A stretch of 7,428 bases of DNA from Acidobacteriota bacterium. GTDB lineage: Bacteria; Acidobacteriota; Terriglobia; UBA7540. Location: the NCBI GenBank assembly GCA_021789565.1, contig JAJYJL010000369.1, positions 1-7,428 of the forward strand. Direction: 5' to 3'. A program made the translations under genes and the position numbers. Positions 1 to 7,428 of this stretch are shown piece after piece; the stretch's first letter is position 1, and every line of letters starts with the position of its first letter. The notes beneath the pieces were generated by a model, which worked only from the letters and a program-made list of their open reading frames with translations, made no database searches and had not been told where the DNA came from.

Positions 1-139
1 CGGCTTCCTTCGAGACCCAAAGAACAGTTTGCAAGTAGATATGCTTCGTTTCGGTCTTGGCCGCTCCCTTAGCGGAGAGAAATACCCCTGCAAGGGTGAT
101 GGCCGCTATCGTTGGAATTACAAAGAACAGCTTTCGCAT
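1..139 (-). CDS. Exported protein of unknown function, N-terminal part only
   Basis: This is the first ~46 codons of a gene that runs off the left edge. ATG at 139-137 is preceded by a near-perfect Shine-Dalgarno AGGAGG (146-151) at 6-base spacing, the strongest start signal in the window. The protein opens MRKLFFVIPTIAAITLAG, a positively charged tip followed by a hydrophobic core of about 16 residues, then small residues (SAKGAA, around 22-27) that would suit signal peptidase I. The mature part begins KTETKHIYLQ and is too short to assign to a family. It lies ~210 bases downstream of the barrel gene on the same strand, so it may belong to the same transcript or to its own. I do not recognise it. 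That it is a real exported-protein start is well supported; its function is unknown. Confidence 0.72.
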   Translation of the reverse strand, partial: MRKLFFVIPTIAAITLAGVFLSAKGAAKTETKHIYLQTVLWVSKEA

Positions 140-145
140 AACGTT

Positions 146-151
146 CCTCCT
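146..151 (-). promoter_or_regulatory. Ribosome binding site of the left-edge exported protein
   Basis: AGGAGG on the minus strand, 6 bases before the ATG at 139. It is the main argument that this truncated reading frame is a true gene, since so little of the protein is visible. Confidence 0.75.
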
Positions 152-350
152 CTTTCTCAGTCCGTGAACTTTCCGGACCAAAACTCTTTCTTTGGCGCTC
201 CGGGTAAGCGCGCGGAGCGCATCCGGCTGGGGTTTCCCTTCTGGGCATCTGCAGGCACGGATGATGGTTGCAATCTATGGGCATTCTGGTCTCCCATCGC
301 AGGCATGGAAGGTTGCTTCGAAGCCCTCCAGCGAGCAATTCGCGCGCCGG
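152..350. other. Intergenic stretch without a recognisable gene
   Basis: About 200 bases between the restored stop of the barrel gene and the ribosome binding site of the left-edge gene. Short open frames exist on both strands but none has a convincing start signal or protein-like composition. I see an 8-bp inverted repeat at 195-220 and no clear -35/-10 promoter pair. No T-tract hairpin typical of an intrinsic terminator is present. Confidence 0.6.
195..220. repeat. Inverted repeat (8-bp perfect arms, 10-base loop)
   Basis: The arms GCGCTCCG (195-202) and CGGAGCGC (213-220) are exact reverse complements and could form a GC-rich hairpin in either transcript. Neither side is followed by a run of T, so it is not a standard Rho-independent terminator. 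It sits ~55 bases upstream of the left-edge gene start, where it could be an operator, an mRNA hairpin or chance. Confidence 0.4.
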
Positions 351-1150
351 TTACCAATTAAATCGCCGCCCCAGAATCATCTTCATAATCAAATGGTCGC
401 GCCGGTCACCGGCGTCGGTGAGCCCCCAGCCGACGCCGAAGTTGAATTCCCACTGCGGAGCCAGATAGGGTCAATGACCGGAAAAATCTGGTGAGTCTGA
501 TCGGCCAGGGGATCGAAACCCGTGATCGAGCCGAGCGAGCTGTAGTACTCGAGGCCGAGCGCCACACGCTTCGTGACGTTGTAACTCAGTGCGCCCTGCG
601 GCTCGAACTCAAAGCCTTTCTTGGCATCGGGCCCTTGGAAGGAGCGGTCAAAGTCCGGGTTGATGGACCAATAAAACCTCCCCATCTGCTTGTCAATGAT
701 GGGGCGGATTTCCCACGTCCAAGTGTTGCGGGCAAACAGCGGGCGCGCCCAGCCGAACTCATTCGAAATGCTCACGCCCACGGGCCAGTGCCAGCTCACG
801 GGGATGGAAAAATGGGGGCGAATATGATCGCCAACCCACTGGTAGCCGTGCCCGGGGGTGTAGGCGGTGAAGATGTAGAATCCGGTTTCGAAGTATTTGG
901 TCCAGCCGTGGGTTATTTCGACGGTTTCATGAGTCTGGCCTTGGGTGGGCAGCATCCCTTGGTCGGTCTGCCGCGTTCCCGCAAAGGTATAATTGCTGTG
1001 CAGCTCGAACATGGTGTCGCCCTTCGGCACTAAGTCCGAGCCGTAGATTTGAATTTCATAGTTCGACTGGGCAGCAACCGGCACGGGTAGCGCGAGGATG
1101 GTTCCGAGCAAGAGCGGCGCCGCTAGCCCAAACAGTATCTTTATCTTCAC
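351..1150 (-). pseudogene. Exported outer-membrane beta-barrel protein, frameshifted near the C-terminus
   Basis: GTG at 1150 with AAGGAGG ten bases upstream starts a protein with a clear signal peptide (VKIKILFGLAAPLLLG..., cleavage likely after VAA, before QSNYEIQ). The mature part alternates polar and aromatic/hydrophobic residues and is rich in Trp, Tyr and Phe (for example FETGFYIFTAY, WTWEIRPIIDKQMGRFYWSI, VALGLEYYSSLG), as expected of a small outer-membrane beta-barrel. The uninterrupted frame runs to a TGA at 389-391 (253 aa) but ends in an atypical Ser/Pro/Thr-rich tail. In the next frame the same DNA encodes YLAPQWEFNFGVGWGLTDAG and then ends MILGRRFNW with TAA at 351-353, a classic barrel C-terminus with a final aromatic residue. 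One missing base at the C run 468-470 explains the change; restored length is 266 aa. It follows the adaptor gene by 103 bases and is probably co-transcribed. I recall similar unnamed proteins beside RND pumps in Acidobacteriota. The function is unknown. The shift may be a real mutation or a sequence error. Confidence 0.75.
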
Positions 1151-1160
1151 AATGTTGTTG

Positions 1161-1167
1161 CCTCCTT
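1161..1167 (-). promoter_or_regulatory. Ribosome binding site that decides the GTG start of the barrel gene
   Basis: AAGGAGG on the minus strand, 10 bases before GTG at 1150. The frame stays open upstream to an ATG at 1333 inside the adaptor gene, but starting there would put a charged, Arg-rich stretch of about 60 residues ahead of the signal peptide. This site plus the signal peptide favour 1150. Confidence 0.7.
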
Positions 1168-1253
1168 CTCCGGCCGGCGGAGCTTCCGACGCCTGGCCGA
1201 AACTGTTAACGCCTGTATCCGAACGAGGCATCGGACCGCCTCGCCGCAACTCC

Positions 1254-2432
1254 TCATTCGGAGGCAGCGACCAACCGCGCCACGACGCGCCCGCCCGGCG
1301 GGATTTCCTCCGTGCCATGCGCTGCAACCTCATCGCCCTCCGTCAAATCGCCAAAAACCTCCACCAGATGACCCTCTGTTTCGCCCGTCCTGACTCGAAC
1401 CCGCTGGGCCTGTTCATCGCGCACGCGGATGACGAACGTTCCTTGTGTGTTCGTGATAACCGCCGTCGTGGGAACAAAGAGCGTCGGCTTGGAACGATGC
1501 ACCGGCCACTCTACTTGGGGAAACATTCCGGGCGCTAGTCGCCCGTCGGGATTGGCAACATCCAACTCCACCGGCATCGTCCGCGTCTGCACATGCAAAT
1601 AATGAGAGATGCGCGCCACTTTTCCCGTGAAGACCGACGTAGGAAAGGCTGGGACGGTGAAGTGGACGAGAGCGTCCGGGACAATGGCCCCGACATCGAT
1701 TTCGGGCACTGGCACCACCAACCGCAGCCGCGAAAGCATCTCGATGCGGAGCATCGGCAGGGCCGCGCCGGACTTCGCCCCGCCGATGCCGGCGGGCCCA
1801 AGCAGGTCGCCAGGGTGCGCGTTCCGTTCGATGACAACGCCGTCGAAGGGTGCTCGGATCTCGAGATAGCCTTCCAGATCCTGCGCGCTCCTGAGCGCTG
1901 CCTGCGCTGCGGCCACTTGCTCGCCAGCGGCGCGCACTCGAGCACGGTCTCCTTGCGCCTTTTGCTTCGCGATTTGAAGCTCATTGCCGGCGACCACTCC
2001 CGGCGTCGCCGCGGCCGTTTTCAAACTCTCGTAGGTGCTTTCGTCCGCAGCGAGCGAGGCCTTCGAGGCAATGAGCGTTGCCGAGTCGCTGCGAAGGCGC
2101 GCTTCGGCATTTCGACGCTGGGCATCCAGCTCCGGTGCCGTCAACCTGGCGAGAAGTTGTCCTTTCTTGACCCACGACCCCCGGTCCACCCCGATCCATT
2201 GCAAGAAGCCCGTTACTTTCGGGTACACGGCAACGATTTCATACGGACGGATTTCCCCCGGCAAGGAAACGGTGATATTCAGCTTCTTCGAGACCACGCG
2301 GGCAACGTCAACCCGAAGGAGGGAATCCTGGGAAGCCTGAATTGCCACCCTCTTTTCGGAGTTGCAACCTGCGCATCCGAGAGCCATCACGGAAAGGAGG
2401 ACCAAAAGGACAGCACGTATCATTCGCTTCAT
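1254..2432 (-). CDS. RND efflux periplasmic adaptor (membrane fusion protein, HlyD/CusB type), probable lipoprotein
   Basis: The 392-aa product should link the RND pump to the TolC channel across the periplasm. Residues 1-20 form a lipoprotein-like signal ([20 protein letters not shown]). Cys20 (ALGC) or Cys23 (CAGC) could be lipidated; neither lipobox is perfect. The order is typical: first half of the lipoyl/barrel-sandwich domain at ~55-98 ([19 protein letters not shown], then [16 protein letters not shown]), an Ala/Arg/Glu/Gln-rich helical hairpin at ~100-187, the second lipoyl half at ~190-213 ([20 protein letters not shown]), a beta-barrel domain at ~230-310 and a membrane-proximal domain to the C-terminus ([25 protein letters not shown]). 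ATG at 2432 overlaps the pump stop as ATGA and has GGAGGAG 5 bases upstream, indicating translational coupling. No CusB-type metal-binding Met cluster or His-rich tail is evident, so the substrate is open. Confidence 0.93.
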   Translation of the reverse strand: MKRMIRAVLLVLLSVMALGCAGCNSEKRVAIQASQDSLLRVDVARVVSKKLNITVSLPGEIRPYEIVAVYPKVTGFLQWIGVDRGSWVKKGQLLARLTAPELDAQRRNAEARLRSDSATLIASKASLAADESTYESLKTAAATPGVVAGNELQIAKQKAQGDRARVRAAGEQVAAAQAALRSAQDLEGYLEIRAPFDGVVIERNAHPGDLLGPAGIGGAKSGAALPMLRIEMLSRLRLVVPVPEIDVGAIVPDALVHFTVPAFPTSVFTGKVARISHYLHVQTRTMPVELDVANPDGRLAPGMFPQVEWPVHRSKPTLFVPTTAVITNTQGTFVIRVRDEQAQRVRVRTGETEGHLVEVFGDLTEGDEVAAHGTEEIPPGGRVVARLVAASE

Positions 2433-5400
2433 GAATTCTCCTCCGCTGTTCCGGGCGCCGCAGCCGAACCAGGAACCCAGTGGGGGCTATCGGGATCAGT
2501 TGGGTCGAGCGAGGGCGAAACCAGGGACTTATTACTCTGAAGAATGGCGAACACTCCGGGGAGAATGAAAAGGGTTGCGAACGTGGCCGACAGCAAGCCA
2601 CCGATCACCGCCCGTCCGAGAGGAGCCGTTTGCGCTGCTCCGGTTCCGAGGGCGAGGGCTAGCGGCGCCATCCCGGAAATCATCGCCAGGCTGGTCATCA
2701 AAACAGGCCGGAGACGGGTTCGCGCGCCCTCAACAGCAGCTCGATCAGCGCTGGCGCCACCGTGGCGGGACTGTTCGGCGAAGGTCACGAGCAGAATGGC
2801 ATTGGCGACGGCCACCCCCATCGCCATAATCGCCCCCATGAAAGATTGCATGTTGAGGGTCGTGCCGGTGGCGAGGAGTGTAAGGACCACGCCGGCGATC
2901 ACGGCAGGCGCGGTTGACATCACCGCCAGCGCGAGTCGTAGCGACTCGAAATTCGCAGCCAACAAAAGAAAAATCACGACGATAGCGAGCAAAAGCCCGA
3001 TTCCAAGCTCGCGCAACGTCTCCCGCATCGGCACAATCTGGCCCCCCACCTTCACGGTTACGCCTTGTGGAGGGCGTCCCGCCGCGCGGATGGCAGCGTC
3101 CACTTGCGATGCGGCCCTGCTGAGAGCCTCTCCCGCCACGTTTGCGGTCAGCGTCACCATCCGTTGCATGTTGATCCGATCGCGCTCGGCTATGGTAGTT
3201 CCGTAACTGAGGCGAGCCACGTCGCTGAGGAGTGGATGAGAAGTATTGCCCGGCATGATGGGTATATCTCCGATCGCCTGAATTGAGTCCATCCGAGCCT
3301 GCGGTACCTGCACCTGTACTTGGTAGCCGACCCCTGTTTTTGGATCTGCCCAATAGACGGGATCGATAAAGCGCGAGGAGTAAGTTGCCCCTACCATTGC
3401 CCGGCCTATATCCGCCATGGTGACGCCGAGTTGGCCGGCGCGCTCACGATTCACATCCACGTTCACGGTCGGATAATGCAGCGGCGCGCCGAATTGGAGA
3501 TCGCGCAGGGAAGGAATCTTTTTCATTTCATCGAGCACTCTGGCCGCGAAGGCTCGGTCGGCATCCAAATCAAGCCCTTGGACCGAAACTTCGACCGGTG
3601 TCGGCGCGCCGAAATTCATAATCTGGCTGACAATGTCGCCCGCCTCGAATGAAAAATGGCAATCTGGAAACCTCCCAGACAGCGTTTTCCGCAGTTTCTC
3701 CTCGAGCGACGCAACGTGAATATGAGATGCTGGCTTCAAGGCGACCAGCATGACTGCTTCCTGTGGGCCGCTGGTCCACAAAAACATGTTGTTGATTGGA
3801 TAAGTCGGGGGCTGCGCGCCCGCAAAACTGAGCGTGGTTGCAACGTTTCCCGCGCCTGCGGACTGGTTGATTACATCCAAGACCTGCCGCGTCAGGCTAA
3901 GCGTGCGCGCAAGCCGGGTTCCTGCGGGGGCGCGCATCCGAAGCTGAAACTGGCCTGTGTCCACTTGAGGAAATATTTCGCGTCCCACTCGCGGTCCGAA
4001 GAAAACAATCACTCCCGCCGCAAGAGCCAAGTAAGCTCCCAGGATGGTCCCCCGACGCCCCACGGCCTTTTCAACCCAATGTGAGTAACGTTGGCGGAAT
4101 CCCTCGAAGCCCCCTCCGCCTTGTTCTCCTGCCTCTTGGGAACGCAGAATCCATACCGAGAGTACGGGCACGAGCGAACTCGAGAGAAAAAAGGAAGCGA
4201 GCATGGCAAATCCGACGGCCAGCGAAAGGGGAACAAAGAGGGAACGGCCGACACCCGTCATGAAAAAGGAGGGAACAAAGACAGCAAGGATGGCCAGCAT
4301 CGCCAGCATCCTGGGCAAAGTAACTTCCTGGCTGGCATGATAGACGGCCGGCGCCAGCTTTTCGCCCCGCGCGAGATGTGTGTGGATGTTCTCAATGACG
4401 ACCGTCGCCTCATCCACCAGGATTCCGACAGCTAGGGCCAGCCCGCCGAGGGTCATGATGTTGATGGTTTGGCCGGCGAGCCACAGACCGACTACGGCGG
4501 TCAGCAGCGCAAACGGAATGGTGATGGTAACGATCAGTGAGCTCCGCCATTGTCGCAGGAATAACAGGACCATCAGCCCGACGAGCAACACCCCGAGCAA
4601 ACCCTCGCGGACCAGCGCGTCAAGCGCGTTTTTGACATAAGCCGACTGGTCAAATTCAAAATTGACCTTCACATCGGGTGGCAGGACTGAGCGGAAGCGG
4701 GGCAGTGCCGCTTTGACCTCATTCACAACCGTCACAGTTGACGCGCCCGAACGCTTGGTGACCGGCAAGTACACGGTCTTGCGACCGTTCACCAGGGCAT
4801 AGCCGGTCGGAATATCGCTGCTGTCCTGTATCGTCGCTACGTCGCGCAGGAGCACCGGTGTACCTGCGCCGGTCCGCAACGGCAAGTCCTGCAGGGTTTG
4901 AATATGGGTGACGACCGAGTTGATCCGGACCATGCGATTGAGCTGCCCAATGCGAGCATTCCCCGAAGGGATGATCAGATTGCCGGAAGCGACGGCCTTC
5001 GCGACGTCCTCAGGCGTCAGCCGATAGGCGCGCAAACGGTCGGGATTCGCGGTAATCACGATGGTTCGCTGATTCCCTCCGAACGGGGGCGGCGCCGAAA
5101 CGCCCGGCAGCGCGGCGAACAACGGCCGAACTCGAAAGAGCGCCAGATCCTGGAGCTGGCCCACGCTGCGCGTCGGGCTGGAGAAAACCAGATCTCCGAT
5201 CGGCACCGTTCCTGCGCCAAAGCGCAACAGAAAAGGTGGCACCGTCCCTTGAGGCATAAACGACCGCGCCCGGTTGACGTAGGAAACCGTTTCGGCGAGC
5301 GCCTGGCTCATATTCGTTCCGGAATGGAAGGTAAGCTTGATGAGTCCGACGCCCTGAATGGACTTCGATTCGACCCTCTTGATTCCATCAATGTAAAGGA

Positions 5401-5611
5401 AATGAAACTCGTAATAGTTGACGAGGTAGCCTTCCATTTGCGCGGGATCCATTCCACCGTAAGGCTGAGCGACGTAAATCACGGGCAAATTGAGCCGCGG
5501 GAAAATGTCCACAGGCATTCGAATGACTGCCAAAACCGAGCACAGCGCGATAGCAATCACGACAACCAGAACCGTGATCGGACGCCGTAATGCGGCGCGA
5601 ACCAGCCACAT
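2429..5611 (-). CDS. RND efflux permease (AcrB/CusA superfamily), inner-membrane pump
   Basis: The complete 1060-aa product is a full-length RND pump, exporting substrate from periplasm or membrane by proton motive force. Twelve membrane segments can be placed: ~13-30, 337-352, 358-380, 386-407, 433-455, 459-488, 522-540, 868-886, 892-914, 922-946, 968-990 and 998-1024. Two large periplasmic loops lie between the first two segments and between 7 and 8 of the set. Family marks include [15 protein letters not shown] near the N-terminus, [15 protein letters not shown] in segment 4 and [21 protein letters not shown] in segment 11. In the proton relay Asp400 matches AcrB Asp407, Glu401 replaces Asp408, Ala936 ([15 protein letters not shown]) replaces Lys940, while Arg966 and Thr973 match Arg971 and Thr978. 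[20 protein letters not shown] at ~660-679 and the VAVANAIL motif recall a poorly characterised RND branch often labelled CusA/CzcA-like; CusA's TM10 motif (GVAAETGVV) is absent. The tail (1026-1060) is hydrophilic and Pro/Ser-rich. It starts 2 bases after the channel gene. Substrate unknown. Confidence 0.95.
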   Translation of the reverse strand: MWLVRAALRRPITVLVVVIAIALCSVLAVIRMPVDIFPRLNLPVIYVAQPYGGMDPAQMEGYLVNYYEFHFLYIDGIKRVESKSIQGVGLIKLTFHSGTNMSQALAETVSYVNRARSFMPQGTVPPFLLRFGAGTVPIGDLVFSSPTRSVGQLQDLALFRVRPLFAALPGVSAPPPFGGNQRTIVITANPDRLRAYRLTPEDVAKAVASGNLIIPSGNARIGQLNRMVRINSVVTHIQTLQDLPLRTGAGTPVLLRDVATIQDSSDIPTGYALVNGRKTVYLPVTKRSGASTVTVVNEVKAALPRFRSVLPPDVKVNFEFDQSAYVKNALDALVREGLLGVLLVGLMVLLFLRQWRSSLIVTITIPFALLTAVVGLWLAGQTINIMTLGGLALAVGILVDEATVVIENIHTHLARGEKLAPAVYHASQEVTLPRMLAMLAILAVFVPSFFMTGVGRSLFVPLSLAVGFAMLASFFLSSSLVPVLSVWILRSQEAGEQGGGGFEGFRQRYSHWVEKAVGRRGTILGAYLALAAGVIVFFGPRVGREIFPQVDTGQFQLRMRAPAGTRLARTLSLTRQVLDVINQSAGAGNVATTLSFAGAQPPTYPINNMFLWTSGPQEAVMLVALKPASHIHVASLEEKLRKTLSGRFPDCHFSFEAGDIVSQIMNFGAPTPVEVSVQGLDLDADRAFAARVLDEMKKIPSLRDLQFGAPLHYPTVNVDVNRERAGQLGVTMADIGRAMVGATYSSRFIDPVYWADPKTGVGYQVQVQVPQARMDSIQAIGDIPIMPGNTSHPLLSDVARLSYGTTIAERDRINMQRMVTLTANVAGEALSRAASQVDAAIRAAGRPPQGVTVKVGGQIVPMRETLRELGIGLLLAIVVIFLLLAANFESLRLALAVMSTAPAVIAGVVLTLLATGTTLNMQSFMGAIMAMGVAVANAILLVTFAEQSRHGGASADRAAVEGARTRLRPVLMTSLAMISGMAPLALALGTGAAQTAPLGRAVIGGLLSATFATLFILPGVFAILQSNKSLVSPSLDPTDPDSPHWVPGSAAAPGTAEENS
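2438..2444 (-). promoter_or_regulatory. Ribosome binding site of the adaptor gene, inside the pump's last codons
   Basis: GGAGGAG on the minus strand is formed by the Glu-Glu codons just before the end of the pump gene. It lies 5 bases from the adaptor ATG, which overlaps the pump's TGA. The arrangement suggests the ribosome re-initiates, tying adaptor output to pump output. Confidence 0.7.
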
Positions 5612-5613
5612 GG

Positions 5614-7086
5614 TCAGTGACCTCCCGCATTCTTCTGTTCGAGCATGCGCATAAACGGTTCAAGATTCCCCTGCGCCGCAGCCACTCCCGCCAGCGAGTG
5701 CCATACGTTCAACCGCGCCAGAGCGTTGTCAATATCGGCTTGGACGAGAAGACTTTGCGCTTCAGTTACCTCTACGATCGTTGCCAAGCCGGCTTTGTAG
5801 CGGGCGGTCGCTTGGGATTCGGTCGCACGCGCGGCGTCGAGCTCAATCGGGGTCTCTTGGGCAACTCGGCGCGCGCCATCCAATGCCGCCTGCGATTGTT
5901 GTAGTTGGCCCGTAAGCTCCTGAATGGTCTCGTCGTAGCGAGCCGCCTGCGCTCGCTCATTGGAAAGCTCGATCTGCTTTCGGGCGCGAATCGCAAAGAT
6001 GTCGAATAAGGGAAACGTGACGGTCATCCCCGCGGCCCAGTTGGCTCTCTCGAGGCCCAGGCCATTCAGCCCTCCAGCTATACTCCCATCCGGGTTAGCT
6101 CCGCTGCCACGCCCATAAATCGTGGATTGAAAATTGAATTTCGGGTAATAGGATCGCTCCAGGATGCGTACCTCAGACCGTAATTCATTGACCCGTGCTT
6201 GTTGGGCGACCGCCAGAGGGTTTTGAGAAATTGCGGGCGGTGGCGGAGCTTCTGGCGGGGGCGAGCCGAGAAGCGGGCCGGGCTCAATCTCCACGGTGGT
6301 TCCCGCAATGCCTAAGGTTTCAGCCAAAACTACCCGCATCACCTGCTCCTGTTGTTCCGCCTGAGCCAGAGCAATCTGCGCCCGCGCGAGTTCCGCATCG
6401 GCGCGCGAGCCGTCGGCGCCGGGTCGCAATTGGCTGTTAACAAGCACGTGGACGGTTTTCGCAAAAACATCTCTTCGATTTACATCGGCCTGCGCGGCGC
6501 GGACGTTCTGTTCGGCGCCAAGGAGCGCCAGAAAGGCGTCGGATGCTGCCACTTCAACGTCAAGGCGCGTCACGCCGGCCTCGGCTGAGGCTTGGCTTTG
6601 ACCGGCCCGGGCTGCATCCACTTCGGCGCGACGATATCCGAAGTCGAACGGCTCCCAGGAGAACAGGAGCCCAGCCGCGCTTCCCCAGGCACTGCCGCCT
6701 GAAGCAGAAGAAAGCACCGGCCCTGAAATAGGCGATATCACCGATTGAGGCAATAGAAGTCCGAAAATGTTGTTTCGTGTGGCGCGGTTCGATTGCCAAA
6801 GCGCATCCGTTCTCGGAAGGTAACTTGTGCGCGCCAGACTAACTCCGGCCCTGGCCGCTTCGACGCGCTCAAGGGCGGCACGGACGGCCGGATAGTTTTT
6901 TTCAGCGAACCGGATGGCTTCTTGCAAGTTGAAAGTTTCCTTCCCGCTGCTTTGTGCATTCGCGCTAAGTGGCAGCAAGAAAGCGGCGACAACCGCCGGC
7001 AAAAGTGTTGCGAACCGAAAAATGCGTCCTGAATGTCTCAACACAATATCGATGGCTCTCCTTTCCGCGCAGTGTTCAAATCCCAT
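5614..7086 (-). CDS. TolC-family outer-membrane efflux channel
   Basis: This product (490 aa from ATG 7086) should form the trimeric outer-membrane exit duct for the adjacent pump. It has a signal peptide ([20 protein letters not shown], cleavage near residue 44-45) and the two-fold repeat of the family. The first half (~50-265) opens [14 protein letters not shown] and carries a barrel strand region (~88-145, [14 protein letters not shown], then [12 protein letters not shown]) and long Ala/Gln-rich helices with [19 protein letters not shown] Pro-rich link ([13 protein letters not shown], ~275-287) follows. The second half (~288-475) has strands [13 protein letters not shown] and [13 protein letters not shown] and ends with [20 protein letters not shown], typical of the last helices. 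The start is uncertain: ATG 7086 has no clear ribosome site, whereas GTG 7044 has AAGGAG (7058-7063) 13 bases upstream and gives a more normal signal-peptide tip. It follows the ChrB-like gene by 42 or 84 bases. Channel specificity cannot be read. Confidence 0.94.
   Translation of the reverse strand: MGFEHCAERRAIDIVLRHSGRIFRFATLLPAVVAAFLLPLSANAQSSGKETFNLQEAIRFAEKNYPAVRAALERVEAARAGVSLARTSYLPRTDALWQSNRATRNNIFGLLLPQSVISPISGPVLSSASGGSAWGSAAGLLFSWEPFDFGYRRAEVDAARAGQSQASAEAGVTRLDVEVAASDAFLALLGAEQNVRAAQADVNRRDVFAKTVHVLVNSQLRPGADGSRADAELARAQIALAQAEQQEQVMRVVLAETLGIAGTTVEIEPGPLLGSPPPEAPPPPAISQNPLAVAQQARVNELRSEVRILERSYYPKFNFQSTIYGRGSGANPDGSIAGGLNGLGLERANWAAGMTVTFPLFDIFAIRARKQIELSNERAQAARYDETIQELTGQLQQSQAALDGARRVAQETPIELDAARATESQATARYKAGLATIVEVTEAQSLLVQADIDNALARLNVWHSLAGVAAAQGNLEPFMRMLEQKNAGGH
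5620..5626 (-). promoter_or_regulatory. Ribosome binding site of the pump gene, inside the channel gene's last codons
   Basis: GGGAGGT on the minus strand, 8 bases before ATG at 5611, is encoded by the final Gly-Gly codons of the TolC-type gene. It supports this start and coupled translation of channel and pump. Confidence 0.7.
7058..7063 (-). promoter_or_regulatory. Possible ribosome binding site for an internal GTG start of the channel gene
   Basis: AAGGAG on the minus strand lies inside the longest version of the channel frame. It is 13 bases from GTG 7044, rather long, but would shorten the N-terminus by 14 residues to a signal peptide of usual size. It competes with ATG 7086, which lacks a visible site. 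Confidence 0.4.
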
Positions 7087-7128
7087 TTCATGTCTAACTT
7101 TTCGCCTCGCAGGCCGATGCCTTGCCCA

Positions 7129-7428
7129 TCAAGCCAGCGACCGATATAGTCCCTCAAACATTTGCATGCCTCGCGCTAATAGCTCCTTGTCGGAAATGCT
7201 CCCGCGGGCCCATCCTTTCAGCACCTCGTCAATTCCAAACCCTTCTTTCCGGCCAAATTTCTCGTCTGCTAGGTCTGCGTCATGAACGATCTGAGCGATT
7301 ACGTCCACCTTCCGGTTTCGGATACCGAATACTTTCTTGAGTGTTTCGAAACTGCAATCCTCGCCGCGATGCCCGAAACCCCCGTGAAACATGTCAAACG
7401 GCACAGCACCGCCAGACGAACGCGCCTC
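7129..7428 (-). CDS. ChrB-type chromate resistance domain protein, C-terminal part only
   Basis: The frame is open to the right edge, so the true start lies outside; the visible part is 99 codons plus TGA at 7131-7129. The protein reads EARSSGGAVPFDMFHGGFGH, then RGEDCSFETLKKVFGIRN, then VIAQIVHDADLADEKFG and ends FEGLYRSLA. The run GAVPFDM...GHRGEDCSFE followed by an IVHDADL segment is the pattern I know from the C-terminal domain of ChrB (chromate resistance/exported protein family, PF09828 from memory). Full ChrB proteins also carry an N-terminal winged-helix and regulate the chromate transporter gene chrA; stand-alone short versions exist too, and the window cannot tell which this is. The conserved His, Asp, Glu and Cys (GHRGEDCSFE; IVHDADLAD) are plausible metal or ligand contacts, which is inference. 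It lies just upstream of the efflux operon on the same strand and may share its transcript. An alternative GTG at 7404 is only an internal Val codon. Confidence 0.8.
   Translation of the reverse strand, partial: EARSSGGAVPFDMFHGGFGHRGEDCSFETLKKVFGIRNRKVDVIAQIVHDADLADEKFGRKEGFGIDEVLKGWARGSISDKELLARGMQMFEGLYRSLA

Noticed and set aside
315..324. Palindrome GCTTCGAAGC just past the barrel gene stop, considered as terminator or operator
   Set aside because: It folds only a 3-bp stem with a tetraloop, has no T tract, and 10-base palindromes occur often by chance.
491..1033. Plus-strand open frame of 180 codons opposite the barrel gene
   Set aside because: It is antisense to a gene with signal peptide, ribosome site and barrel pattern; its translation is low in hydrophobic order and has no recognisable domain. 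Long antisense frames are expected at this GC content.
1151..1253. Possible terminator between adaptor and barrel genes
   Set aside because: Only short imperfect stems (for example TCCGA/TCGGA) are seen and none is followed by a T run.
1151..1333. N-terminal extension of the barrel gene to ATG 1333
   Set aside because: It would overlap the adaptor gene by 80 bases and bury the signal peptide behind about 60 Arg/Gly/Pro-rich residues, whereas GTG 1150 has a strong ribosome site and an immediate signal peptide.
1593..2540. Plus-strand open frame of 315 codons opposite the adaptor gene
   Set aside because: Arg/Gly-rich translation without a fold signature, fully antisense to a clear adaptor. 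Length alone is not evidence.
4898..5590. Plus-strand open frame of 230 codons opposite the pump gene
   Set aside because: It is Arg/Asp/Asn/His-rich, with no domain or ribosome site, and mirrors codon use of the conserved RND gene.
2429..5611. Naming the pump CusA or CzcA (copper or cobalt-zinc-cadmium exporter)
   Set aside because: The segment 4 and segment 10 motifs differ from those proteins, and I could not place CusA's methionine relay with confidence. The general RND call is kept.
1..7428. tRNA, rRNA, CRISPR arrays, insertion sequences, attachment sites
   Set aside because: No direct repeats with regular spacers, transposase-like proteins, terminal inverted repeats or tRNA-like cloverleaf segments were seen on either strand.

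Overview
The window holds a minus-strand block of genes encoding the envelope parts of a tripartite RND efflux pump. Moderately high GC, Sec-type signal peptides, a TolC-type channel and a second outer-membrane beta-barrel show a Gram-negative bacterium. From memory of similar proteins, the barrel protein and the channel/pump pair resemble sequences seen in Acidobacteriota and some Proteobacteria. I lean to Acidobacteriota, but this is recollection and no search was run.

Layout in the direction of transcription (right to left): (i) 7428-7129, the C-terminal part of a ChrB-type chromate-resistance domain protein, cut by the window edge; (ii) 7086 (or 7044)-5614, a TolC-family outer-membrane channel; (iii) 5611-2429, a complete 1060-aa RND inner-membrane permease; (iv) 2432-1254, an HlyD/CusB-type periplasmic adaptor, probably a lipoprotein; (v) 1150-351, an exported beta-barrel protein of unknown role whose last ~40 codons have been shifted out of frame by an apparent 1-base loss; (vi) a ~210-base gap without a gene; (vii) 139-1, the start of a further exported protein that runs off the window. 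Nothing on the plus strand looks like a real gene.

Channel, pump and adaptor are very tightly packed: 2 bases separate channel and pump, and pump and adaptor share an ATGA overlap. Each downstream gene has a good Shine-Dalgarno sequence inside the end of the gene before it. They almost certainly form one operon making a pump that spans inner membrane, periplasm and outer membrane. The order (channel, pump, adaptor) is the reverse of the commonest arrangement. The substrate cannot be read from the sequence. The ChrB-type neighbour hints at metal or oxyanion stress, but the pump itself lies closer in sequence feel to an uncharacterised drug/hydrophobe-type RND branch than to CusA or CzcA.

The points most worth checking are the frameshift in the barrel gene, the altered proton-relay residues of the pump (Asp-Glu in place of Asp-Asp, Ala in place of the membrane Lys), and the possibility that the barrel protein is a fourth, uncharacterised partner of this pump. 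I found no clearly new system.
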